A DNA stretch of 15,015 bases from JBEKHI01 sp050012355 (GTDB lineage Bacteria; Actinomycetota; Actinomycetes; Streptosporangiales; Streptosporangiaceae), in the NCBI GenBank assembly GCA_050012355.1, contig JBEKHI010000194.1, positions 1 to 15,015 of the forward strand, written 5' to 3'. The notes under the pieces are model-generated. The model saw only the letters and a list, made by a program, of their open reading frames with translations. It was not told the DNA's origin and did no database searches. Of this stretch, positions 1 to 6,378 are shown one piece after another; the first letter of the stretch is position 1, and every line of letters starts with the position of its first letter. A program made the position numbers and the translations under genes.

Positions 1-56
1 CTTCTAGGGGCACCGCTGTGACATCGACGCCCTTGGTGGGACACGCTTCGCGGGAC

Positions 57-161
57 GTTAAGCCGCATATCGGGCATGCCGACCGGGGCCGGAAGCTTCT
101 ACAACGCTGTCGATGGCCCATCGGTGGGGCTATACCGCCATCGATGGGACATCGATGGCGG
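57..161 (+). repeat. Intergenic composite repeat element, left copy
   Basis: This stretch behind argG contains two tandem copies of a 17-base unit at 111-127 and 142-158 (CGATGGCCCATCGGTGG and CGATGGGACATCGATGG, 14 of 17 identical, period 31). The second unit recurs identically on the opposite strand at 13816-13832. The first recurs with two differences at 13851-13867. The flanking block from TTAA near 58 to CCGACCGGGG near 88 also resembles the reverse complement of about 13893-13919. The two loci therefore look like diverged inverted copies of one element of about 105 bp. It holds no credible gene. Bases 1-56 show nothing I can name beyond a weak further match (GGTGGGACACG) near 36-46. Confidence 0.6.
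135..161 (-). terminator. Hairpin terminator candidate behind argG
   Basis: Bases 135-146 and 150-161 form a perfect 12-bp stem around a 3-base loop, starting 28 bases past the argG stop on the minus strand. No T-tract follows. U-less hairpins are common candidates for terminators in actinobacteria, so termination or 3'-end protection of the argG transcript is inferred. The hairpin is also the second unit of the repeat element described at 57-161. Confidence 0.5.
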
Positions 162-189
162 CGCGAGAGGGCACCGGGCCGCGGGTCCG

Positions 190-1647
190 TCAGTCGGTGC
201 CGGAGTCTAGGGCGGCGTGGTCTAGGAGTTCCTCGTCGGTCGGGACGCCTAGGTCGGGCTCGCCGCGGTCGGCGATCGCTTCGGCGCCGCCGGAGGACAG
301 CGCGCCGACGAGGCCGGCGCCGGGGGCGAGGCCCGCGCCGGGGGCGGTTTGCGGGCTGCCGACCATGCCGAGGCCCGCGTACTGCTCGAGCTTGGACCGG
401 GAGTCGGCGATGTCCAGGTTGCGCATCGTCAGCTGACCGATCCGGTCCACCGGGCCGAAAGCCGCGTCCTCGACCCGCTCCATCGACAGCTTGTCCGGGT
501 GGTAGCTGAGCGCGGGCCCGGAAGTCGACAGGATCGAGTAGTCCTCACCACGGCGCAGCCGGAGGGTCACCGAGCCGGTGATCGCCATCCCTACCCAGCG
601 CTGCAGCGACTCGCGCAGCATCAGCGCCTGCGGGTCCAGCCAGCGGCCCTCGTACAGGAACCGGCCGAGCCGCCGGCCATCGTTGTGGTAGGTCGAGATG
701 GTGTCCTCGTTGTGGATGGCGTTGACCAGCCGCTCGTAGGCGGCGTACAACAGCGCCATGCCGGGGGCCTCGTAGATGCCGCGGCTCTTGGCCTCGATGA
801 TCCGGTTCTCGATCTGGTCCGACATGCCGAGGCCGTGCCGGCCGCCGATCGCGTTGGCCTCGTAGACCAAGTCGACGGCGGAGGCGAACTCCTTGCCGTT
901 GATGGTCACCGGCCGCCCCCGCGAGAACCCGATGGTGACGTCCTCGGCGACGATCTCGACGGCCGGATCCCAGAACCGCACGCCCATGATCGGCTCGACG
1001 ATCTCGACGTTCTCGTCCAGATGCTCAAGCGACTTGGCCTCGTGGGTCGCGCCCCAGATGTTCGCGTCGGTGGAGTAGGCCTTCTCGGTGCTGGACCGGT
1101 ACGGCAGGCCGCGGGCCACCAGCCACTCGGACATCTCACGCCGACCGCCGAGCTCGCTGACGAAAGCCGCGTCCAGCCAGGGCTTGTAGATTCGGAGCGA
1201 CGGGTTCGCGAGCAGGCCGTACCGGTAGAACCGCTCGATGTCATTGCCCTTGAAGGTAGAGCCGTCGCCCCAGATCTGCACGTTGTCGGAGAGCATCGCG
1301 CGCACCAGCAGGGTGCCGGTCACGGCCCGGCCGAGCGGTGTCGTGTTGAAGTAGGCACGGCCGCCGGACCGGACGTGGAACGCCCCGCAGGACAGGGCGG
1401 CCAGGCCTTCCTCGACTAGCGCCTCACGGCAGTCGACCAGGCGGCCGAGCTCCGCACCGTAGTCCCCGGCCCGCCCGGGCACCGAGGCGATATCGGGCTC
1501 GTCGTACTGGCCGAGGTCCGCGGTGTAGGTGCACGGGATCGCGCCCTTCTGGCGCATCCACGCGACCGCCACCGAGGTGTCGAGGCCACCGGAGAAGGCA
1601 ATCCCGACGCGTTCACCGACTGGGAGAGAGCTAAGCACCTTGGACAC
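190..1647 (-). CDS. argG: Argininosuccinate synthase (long, E. coli-type)
   Basis: Joins citrulline and aspartate using ATP (released as AMP and pyrophosphate) to make argininosuccinate, the penultimate step of arginine synthesis, in the cytoplasm. The protein aligns from memory almost end to end with E. coli ArgG: the N-type ATP-pyrophosphatase loop AFSGGLDTS is at residues 17-25, followed by conserved stretches such as YFNTTPLGRAVTGT, GDGSTFKGNDIERFYRYG, ATHEAK, GGRHGLGMSDQIENRI and DRIGQLTMRNLDI. At 485 residues it is longer than the 447 of E. coli because of a C-terminal tail of about 50 residues rich in Ala, Gly and acidic residues with a short GAGLAPGAGL repeat. I chose GTG at 1647 (protein VSKVLSSLPVGERVG...) because homology begins there and a -10 box lies 7 bases upstream. 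The GTG at 1665 would add six residues and lies inside the operator. No other arginine genes are in the window. Confidence 0.95.
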   Translation of the reverse strand: MSKVLSSLPVGERVGIAFSGGLDTSVAVAWMRQKGAIPCTYTADLGQYDEPDIASVPGRAGDYGAELGRLVDCREALVEEGLAALSCGAFHVRSGGRAYFNTTPLGRAVTGTLLVRAMLSDNVQIWGDGSTFKGNDIERFYRYGLLANPSLRIYKPWLDAAFVSELGGRREMSEWLVARGLPYRSSTEKAYSTDANIWGATHEAKSLEHLDENVEIVEPIMGVRFWDPAVEIVAEDVTIGFSRGRPVTINGKEFASAVDLVYEANAIGGRHGLGMSDQIENRIIEAKSRGIYEAPGMALLYAAYERLVNAIHNEDTISTYHNDGRRLGRFLYEGRWLDPQALMLRESLQRWVGMAITGSVTLRLRRGEDYSILSTSGPALSYHPDKLSMERVEDAAFGPVDRIGQLTMRNLDIADSRSKLEQYAGLGMVGSPQTAPGAGLAPGAGLVGALSSGGAEAIADRGEPDLGVPTDEELLDHAALDSGTD

Positions 1648-1654
1648 GACAACA

Positions 1655-1684
1655 AGTATATGCACACCACTGCATAATCATGCA
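1655..1684 (-). promoter_or_regulatory. argG promoter with ARG-box-like operator; leaderless start
   Basis: Read on the argG strand, TTGCATGATTATGCA (a perfect 5+4+5 inverted repeat, TGCAT-N4-ATGCA, at 1671-1684) is followed after a short spacer by another TGCATA half site that runs into TATACT at 1655-1660. TATACT is a good -10 box whose end lies 7 bases from the GTG at 1647, so transcription would begin at or next to the start codon and no Shine-Dalgarno is needed. Paired TGCAT/ATGCA half sites are typical of actinobacterial ArgR operators. Repression by ArgR plus arginine is therefore likely but inferred. Confidence 0.55.
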
Positions 1685-1706
1685 AGTCCCGGTTGTGCTT
1701 ACCCGA

Positions 1707-2849
1707 TCACGACGAGGCCTCCACGCTCGCCGGTTCCGGCGTGGCTTCAGTGTCGCGCAGCGAATTGGAAACTGCCGGGCGGAGGCCGCGCATCACTAGC
1801 CGCCGGCCCGGCGTCTCGACGTAGCGGTACAGCACCCAGGCCAGGAAGAGCGAGCAGCTGAACGCGGCGGCGGTCGCACCGAGCCCAGGCAGCAGCGGGA
1901 GTTGCGGGTGCGGGGCGAAGAGCTGCTCGCCGGTCCGGATGACCAGCAAGTGGATCATGTAGAAGGCGAATGAGATCTCGCCGAGCCGCACCAGCCACTT
2001 ATGCCGCCACGGCGATGGCGTGCCATCGAGATCGGCCTGGGCGGACGCCGCGATCAGCAGCCCGTAGCCGATGATGGTCGCGGTCGCCGTGCTCGCGCCG
2101 CCGACCCTCGGTGCCAGCAGGTATCCGATGGCCGCGATCAGCAAGGAGATCGCGACCCCGGGTCCGTGCCAGCGGCCCAGCAGCACCAGCCGGGCGAGCA
2201 GCATGCCGACCAGGAACTCGGGCAGCCGGGCGAGCGGGTCGTAGTACATGCTCCAGAACAGGCCAACGTGCGAGTTGATCGTGGGCAGGACCATCGCGAG
2301 CACGGTGGCGAGCCCGGCGAGCACCGCCGTCAGCCAGACCGGGCAGCGTCGCACGGCCAACGCCAGCAGCGGGAACAGCGCGTAGAAGAAGGCCTCGCAG
2401 GCGAGCGACCAGCTCACCGGATTCAGCTTGGATGGCCCAGACGGCGTCCAGGACTGGACCAGGAACAGGTTGGCGACCCCTTCCCAGGCGGACAGCCGCA
2501 GCATCGAGGGGTCAATGGTGAAAGCCATTACCAGGGCCATAACGATGGTCGCGACATGTACCGGGTATATGCGCGCCACCCGGCGGCGCCAGAAGCCGCG
2601 AGCGCGGTCTACCGGCCGCGCCGACCAGGTCAGGATAAAGCCGGAGAGGATGAAGAAGAACGAGACCCCGGTCTTGCCCGCCACGAAGAGCTGGGTGACG
2701 ACGTTCCCGGCGCTACCCCCGAAGTACTCGGCCACATGGACATGGAGCCCGAAGACCAGCAACGCTGCGATCCAGCGCAAGCCAGTGAGTGACGGAAGCT
2801 GAGCGGGAGCCTGGGTTACACGCGGAGAAGTCATCGCAACCCACCGCAT
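1707..2849 (-). CDS. Acyltransferase 3 family integral membrane protein (OafA/YrhL-like)
   Basis: A polytopic membrane protein of about 380 residues with roughly ten hydrophobic segments. Family features visible in the N-terminal half are the first-helix motif LTGLRWIAALLVFGLHVH (Arg25 and His36, equivalent to the conserved R/H of the family), GVSFFFILSGFIL at 61-73 and the basic loop FWRRRVARIYP at 86-96. Family members move acyl groups (often acetyl) from the cytoplasm onto sugars, cell-wall polymers or antibiotics. The substrate cannot be told here, because no glycosyltransferase or biosynthetic cluster is adjacent. The start is uncertain: ATG 2849 (AGGG four bases upstream), ATG 2834 (GGTGGG five bases upstream, 375 residues) and an upstream TTG at 2852 are all possible. 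It ends 59 bases before argG on the same strand, but argG appears to have its own promoter. Confidence 0.85.
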   Translation of the reverse strand: MRWVAMTSPRVTQAPAQLPSLTGLRWIAALLVFGLHVHVAEYFGGSAGNVVTQLFVAGKTGVSFFFILSGFILTWSARPVDRARGFWRRRVARIYPVHVATIVMALVMAFTIDPSMLRLSAWEGVANLFLVQSWTPSGPSKLNPVSWSLACEAFFYALFPLLALAVRRCPVWLTAVLAGLATVLAMVLPTINSHVGLFWSMYYDPLARLPEFLVGMLLARLVLLGRWHGPGVAISLLIAAIGYLLAPRVGGASTATATIIGYGLLIAASAQADLDGTPSPWRHKWLVRLGEISFAFYMIHLLVIRTGEQLFAPHPQLPLLPGLGATAAAFSCSLFLAWVLYRYVETPGRRLVMRGLRPAVSNSLRDTEATPEPASVEASS

Positions 2850-3037
2850 CAAGCCCTGACGGCCACCGCAGCCGTCTCACCTTAGTCCATCGGTTTTCTC
2901 AGCAATCGGTAAGAGTTTCTTCGGCCGGAGCTTGAGTGCGACCGCGATGGCGGCCGCTACGACGACAATGGTCGTCTCCGTCGATGCGGCCACCCCGCCC
3001 AGTCCCCCGGTCACTGCGCGTAACAGTGGTGCGATTC

Positions 3038-4015
3038 TTACCCGTCCGTGTTCGGCGGAAACTCCAGCACGTCGAGCTCGGTAGCGAGCGCGGGAGCTAC
3101 CCGGCCGTCGAGCCACTGGCGGGTATCGTCGCCGTATCCCCTGGGCACCGCCTCGACCAGCATGATCAGGTACAGGTAGCTCTTGTACAGGGCCAGCCTG
3201 ATCCGGCTGCTGGCATCGAGCCGGGCGGGGCCGCCCGCCTCACCATAGGCAGTAAGGAAAGCCTGGTCGGACCGGATGTCCGCCACCAGTGCCAGCGAGA
3301 CGAAGTCGGCGAGCGGATCTCCCCAGAACGCACGTTCGGCATCGATAATGCCGCCGATGCGCGGGGTCTCGCCATCAAAATCAATGAGGATGTTGCCGTC
3401 CCACAGGTCGTAGTGGACGAGCACCGGCGTGGTCACCTCATCCAGCACGCTCGCGTGCGCCGCGGCAAGCTCGCGGATGGCAGCAGGAGTGCGTGGCAGG
3501 ACGACCTCGAACTGCTCGGCCTCGGTGAGGATGACGTCCAGCATGTCGCCAAACGCGGTCCGCCAGCTCGCTGTCAGCGGGTTCGTCGGATACCCGAAAC
3601 CGGTGCCGGTCATGGTGTGCAGCCTGGCGACAATCCGCCCGAGTTCGCCGCGCAGCCGCTGCCGCTGGTCGTCGTCGATCCGGTCCGCCACCGCTGGCCA
3701 TGGACGCCCGGGGAGCTCGGTCATCAGGAGGAAATCGCTAGCGCCGTTATGGTCATCAAATCCTTTGTGGACTACGGCGGGAAGCTGGCGGTCCGGGCCC
3801 GCCAGCTCGTAGAACAGCGCCTCGGTGCGCAGGATCCCGTGCTCGTACGTGAGCATGGGAACATCAGGCGCCGCCTTGAGGATCAGCCGCTGTCCGTCCG
3901 CCAGGGTCACCCGGGAGACGGCGTTGAACGTGCCGCCGTCCAGCGGGGTCACGTCGGTCACCTGATCCCACGGGATGCCAGCTTCGGCGAGCATGTCCTT
4001 TTCCATGGTGACCAT
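3038..4015 (-). CDS. Aminoglycoside phosphotransferase (APH) family protein
   Basis: A 325-residue protein-kinase-like small-molecule phosphotransferase. Visible landmarks are a Gly-rich N-terminal loop (LDGGTFNAVSRV, 25-36), the ATP-contacting lysine in RLILKAAP (Lys47), the Brenner/catalytic loop HYDLWDGN (His201, Asp203, Asn208) and the metal-binding aspartate in GIIDAERAFWGDPLADF (Asp225). The family includes antibiotic kinases, fructosamine kinases and many uncharacterised members. Nothing here proves an antibiotic substrate, so resistance should not be assumed. It starts 21 bases after the SDR gene at 4037-4912 on the same strand, so the two are probably co-transcribed and possibly under the divergent TetR. 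No strong ribosome site precedes either ATG 4015 or ATG 4006, so expression may depend on translation of the SDR. Downstream 2850-3037 shows no clear gene. Confidence 0.85.
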   Translation of the reverse strand: MVTMEKDMLAEAGIPWDQVTDVTPLDGGTFNAVSRVTLADGQRLILKAAPDVPMLTYEHGILRTEALFYELAGPDRQLPAVVHKGFDDHNGASDFLLMTELPGRPWPAVADRIDDDQRQRLRGELGRIVARLHTMTGTGFGYPTNPLTASWRTAFGDMLDVILTEAEQFEVVLPRTPAAIRELAAAHASVLDEVTTPVLVHYDLWDGNILIDFDGETPRIGGIIDAERAFWGDPLADFVSLALVADIRSDQAFLTAYGEAGGPARLDASSRIRLALYKSYLYLIMLVEAVPRGYGDDTRQWLDGRVAPALATELDVLEFPPNTDG

Positions 4016-4036
4016 TGTGCGTGCTGGAGCGCCTGC

Positions 4037-4912
4037 TCAGCTGCTTGCTGCGCCGAGCGGATCGCGCTGCGCGGCGGTGGCATCGTCGCGGTCGGTGGAG
4101 ACGGTGAGATCGCGGTTGGCGGCGTCAGCTTCGGCGCGGGCCTGGGCGGCTGCCATCGCGTAGGCGTAGGCCTCGCTGCCCAGGATCAGCCGCAGCGGCG
4201 GCTCGGGCATCGCCGCGACCGTGAGGACGACCTGGGCCACCTTGGCCGGATCGCCGAGCGAGCCGGCACTGCCGAGATCCTGGTGCACCGCGGCCATCGC
4301 GCCGACGGTCGGCTGGTAGGGCTCGCTGATCGGCGGAATCTGCATGGACGCCCCGGCCCAGTCGGTCTGCATCCCGCCCGGTTCCAGGACCGTGACCTTG
4401 ATCCCGAGCGGGCCCACCTCGCGCGCCAGGACTTCGGAGAAGCCGCCGACCGCCCACTTCGACGCCTGGTAGGCCGACAGGCCCGGCGTGGCCAGCCGCC
4501 CGCCGATGGAAGAAACCTGGATGATGTGGCCACTGCCCTGCTCGCGCAGCACCGGCAGCGCCGCCTTGGTGACGTTCACGACGCCGAACAGGTTGGCGTC
4601 GACCTGCGCCCGGAAGTCCGCCAGCGTCACGTCCTCCACCGCCGCGACGTTGGCGTATCCGGCGTTGTTGACCACCACGTCGAGACGACCGAACGCCTCG
4701 ATCCCGGCGGCCACCGCCGCCGCGGCGGCATCGGGGTCGGTGACGTCCAGCGCCACCGGCAGGATCCGGCTGCCGTAGCGGTCGGCGAGGTCGGCCAGGC
4801 TGCTGGGCTGGCGGGCGGTCGCGACCAGCTGGTGGCCAGCGGCCAGTACGGCCTCGGCGATCTGGCGGCCTAGACCCCGGCTGCTTCCGGTGAGAAAGAA
4901 GACCTGCGGCAT
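4037..4912 (-). CDS. Classical short-chain dehydrogenase/reductase (SDR)
   Basis: An NAD(P)-dependent oxidoreductase of 291 residues with a full classical SDR active site: TGSSRGLG at 8-15, DVTD at 56-59 for the adenine ring, NNAG at 82-85, Asn107, Ser134/Ser135 and Tyr148-x3-Lys152. The remaining C-terminal part forms the substrate lid and ends in an Ala/Asp-rich tail, unlikely to be catalytic. The substrate is unknown. A basic residue after the glycine motif and Arg34 hint at NADP preference, which is an inference. ATG 4912 is chosen because homology begins at MPQVFFLTGSSRG and GAAGGGG-like sequence (AAGGGG) lies about nine bases upstream. The open frame continues upstream but that part overlaps the TetR gene antisense. 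First gene of a likely SDR-APH operon, divergent from tetR by 90 bases, which suggests repression by that TetR and induction by its ligand or a related substrate. Confidence 0.92.
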   Translation of the reverse strand: MPQVFFLTGSSRGLGRQIAEAVLAAGHQLVATARQPSSLADLADRYGSRILPVALDVTDPDAAAAAVAAGIEAFGRLDVVVNNAGYANVAAVEDVTLADFRAQVDANLFGVVNVTKAALPVLREQGSGHIIQVSSIGGRLATPGLSAYQASKWAVGGFSEVLAREVGPLGIKVTVLEPGGMQTDWAGASMQIPPISEPYQPTVGAMAAVHQDLGSAGSLGDPAKVAQVVLTVAAMPEPPLRLILGSEAYAYAMAAAQARAEADAANRDLTVSTDRDDATAAQRDPLGAASS

Positions 4913-5002
4913 GAGCTCTGCCCCTTCATAAGACTCGGAACTTAACGAAACGACGGTTTGATAATAACACAACTGCGTTGCGGTATGTAAACTGGACCCG
5001 TC
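4913..5002. promoter_or_regulatory. Divergent SDR / TetR promoter-operator region
   Basis: This 90-bp spacer is much richer in A/T than its surroundings. Towards the SDR gene, TTTACA and TATTAT (the latter at 4961-4966, spacer 19) could be a promoter with the start about 40 bases ahead of ATG 4912. Towards tetR, TATGTA (4984-4989) or TAAACT (4988-4993) could be -10 boxes 9-13 bases from ATG 5003. TetR's start has no Shine-Dalgarno, so its transcript would be nearly leaderless. Short inverted repeats AAAC-GACG-GTTT (4948-4959) and CAAC-TGC-GTTG (4970-4980) are candidate TetR contacts. All of this is inferred from sequence. Confidence 0.4.
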
Positions 5003-5662
5003 ATGACAGCGGAGAGCTTCCAGCGGGCCCGGCGTCCCGAGCAGAAACAGCAGCGCCAGGACGACATCCTCGATGCCGCCCGCGAACTGGCGCTGCGCGA
5101 CGGCGTCCGCAACGTCAGCCTGGCCGACATCGCCGCCCGGGTCGGCATCCACAAGTCGGCGCTGCTGCGCTACTTCGAGACCCGCGAGCAGATCTTCCTG
5201 GAGCTGACCGCCGAGGCCTGGCATGGCTGGGTGGCGGCGCTGCACGCCGGGCTCGATGCCGCCGAGCCCGGTTCGGCCGGGCTGGTGGCCGACGTCTTCG
5301 CTCGCGGCTTCGGCGACCGGCCGCTGCTGTGCGACCTGCTCGCGCACACGCCGCTCAACCTGGAACGCAACGTCTCTCCCGAGGCCGTGCGCCGCTACAA
5401 GCTGACCTCACTCGCCGCGGTCCGCGACGCGGCTGAACTCGTGCACCAGGTGCTGCCCGACCTGACACTGGCGGAGTGCACGGAGTTCGTCTCCGCGCTG
5501 GCCTCCCTGGCTGGGTCGCTGTGGCAGATCGCGAACCCGCCGGCCGCCCTCGCGGAGCTTTACGCCTCCGACCCGGCGCTCGCCCTCGCCTGCGTTGACC
5601 TGACGCCGCGGCTGCGCCGGACCGCCGAGATCCTGCTGGCCGGGCTGATCCCGAGCCGCTAG
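5003..5662 (+). CDS. TetR/AcrR family transcriptional regulator
   Basis: A 219-residue dimeric repressor type. The N-terminal DNA-binding domain is clear: DDILDAARELALRDGVRNVS (20-39) leads into the helix-turn-helix LADIAARVGIHKSALLRYF (40-58), followed by the usual KxxI-like ETREQIFLEL. The C-terminal ligand-binding domain is helical and not diagnostic. Its position, divergent from and only 90 bp from the SDR-APH genes, makes those its most likely targets together with its own promoter. The ligand cannot be predicted. The stop TAG at 5660-5662 overlaps a GTG that opens a 62-codon frame (to 5850), but that frame is not convincingly coding. Confidence 0.93.
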   Translation: MTAESFQRARRPEQKQQRQDDILDAARELALRDGVRNVSLADIAARVGIHKSALLRYFETREQIFLELTAEAWHGWVAALHAGLDAAEPGSAGLVADVFARGFGDRPLLCDLLAHTPLNLERNVSPEAVRRYKLTSLAAVRDAAELVHQVLPDLTLAECTEFVSALASLAGSLWQIANPPAALAELYASDPALALACVDLTPRLRRTAEILLAGLIPSR

Positions 5663-5785
5663 TGCTGGTGGGACTGCGCCAGCGGCTGGCCAGCGAGCCG
5701 AGCGGTGACGCCGGCCTTGAAGATGTCCTCGTGCGGGCAGCGCAGCCCGTGGCTGATGGCCTCGGTGGTCTGTGTCCTCGGCGGA

Positions 5786-5811
5786 GCAACCTGATTCGCG
5801 AAGCTGTCGTC
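5786..5811 (+). promoter_or_regulatory. Candidate autoregulatory ECF promoter of the sigma gene
   Basis: GCAACC at 5786-5791, a 16-base spacer and CGTC at 5808-5811 match the general pattern of ECF promoters (an AAC-containing -35 and a CGTC-type -10). The -10 ends 31 bases before the sigma factor's ATG at 5843, leaving a leader of about 25 bases with GGGAGG in the right place. ECF sigma factors commonly drive their own genes. Self-recognition here is inferred. The rest of 5663-5842 shows no convincing gene. Confidence 0.4.
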
Positions 5812-5842
5812 TTAGCGGTGACCGAGGAGATTGGGAGGTTGC

Positions 5843-6367
5843 ATGGATAAACGGCAGACGCGAGCCTTCGAGGAATTCGCCGCCGAGTCCGGAGCCGAGT
5901 TGCTGCGGATCGCTACGTTGCTCACGCCCGATCCGCATACCGCCGAAGACGTCTACCAGGAAACGCTGCAACGGCTCGCGGCGCGCTGGTCCCGGGTGGA
6001 TAACCCCAAGGCGTTCTGCCGTCGGGTCATGCACAACATCGTCGTCGACCAAGCGCGGGCACGAGCCCGGCGGCCACACGAGCTACGCCTTTTCGATACT
6101 GGGGAGAAAAGCGACCCGCGGTCGGCGGATCCGCATCACTCCGTCGAGTTGTGGCCATCGCTGCGCGCGGCCCTGGACAGCCTCGCTGTCCAGCAGCGCA
6201 CGGTCCTGGTGCTCCGCTACTTCGACGATCGCAGTGAAGCCGAGGTGGCCGGGCTGCTCGGCATTTCGGTCGGGACGGTCAAGAGCACGGCCTCGCGCGC
6301 CATCGCGCACCTGCGTGAATTTCCCGGCCTGGCCGACATCTTCACCACCACCGACAGCCTGTTGTGA
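5843..6367 (+). CDS. RNA polymerase ECF sigma factor (sigma-70, SigE-like)
   Basis: A 174-residue extracytoplasmic-function sigma factor. Region 2 spans about 8-75 (FEEFAAESGAELLRIATLL, then HTAEDVYQETLQRLAARW and the NPKAFCRRVMHNIVVDQ helix that contacts the -10). Region 4 spans about 105-157, with LPxxQRTVLVLRYF-like sequence at 114-127 and the helix-turn-helix SEAEVAGLLGISVGTVKSTASRA reading the -35. It fits the actinobacterial SigE-type ECF subfamily. ATG 5843 is preceded by GGGAGG at four bases. An upstream in-frame GTG at 5831 would put the ribosome site inside the gene and is rejected. The stop is 11 bases from the next gene, a membrane protein that is its probable partner. Confidence 0.93.
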   Translation: MDKRQTRAFEEFAAESGAELLRIATLLTPDPHTAEDVYQETLQRLAARWSRVDNPKAFCRRVMHNIVVDQARARARRPHELRLFDTGEKSDPRSADPHHSVELWPSLRAALDSLAVQQRTVLVLRYFDDRSEAEVAGLLGISVGTVKSTASRAIAHLREFPGLADIFTTTDSLL

Positions 6368-6378
6368 AAGGACTGACA

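Noticed and set aside
111..158. Two 17-base units with 31-bp period as a CRISPR array
   Set aside because: Only two imperfect, palindromic copies, no cas genes, and the same units recur elsewhere in another arrangement.
18..509. Plus-strand open frames at the left edge
   Set aside because: Arg-rich translations overlapping argG antisense; their start regions fall in the intergenic repeat element.
349..1419. Long plus-strand open frame of 356 codons
   Set aside because: Antisense to argG, whose protein is unmistakable; the frame is open only because of high-GC codon use.
2877..3116. Minus-strand frame of 79 codons with a hydrophobic patch (TTIVVVAAAIAVAL)
   Set aside because: Half of it overlaps the APH gene in another frame, there is no ribosome site for an internal start and no homology I recognise; a tiny membrane protein cannot be fully excluded.
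3038..4015. Calling the APH-family gene an antibiotic-resistance determinant
   Set aside because: The kinase motifs are clear but the family is broad, and nothing in sequence or context identifies an aminoglycoside or other drug as substrate.
2936..4873. Plus-strand open frame of 645 codons
   Set aside because: Runs antisense across the APH and SDR genes, both strongly supported; its protein is low-complexity and Arg/Gly/His-rich.
4913..5347. N-terminal extension of the SDR open frame
   Set aside because: Overlaps the divergent tetR gene and the promoter spacer; SDR homology and a ribosome site place the start at 4912.
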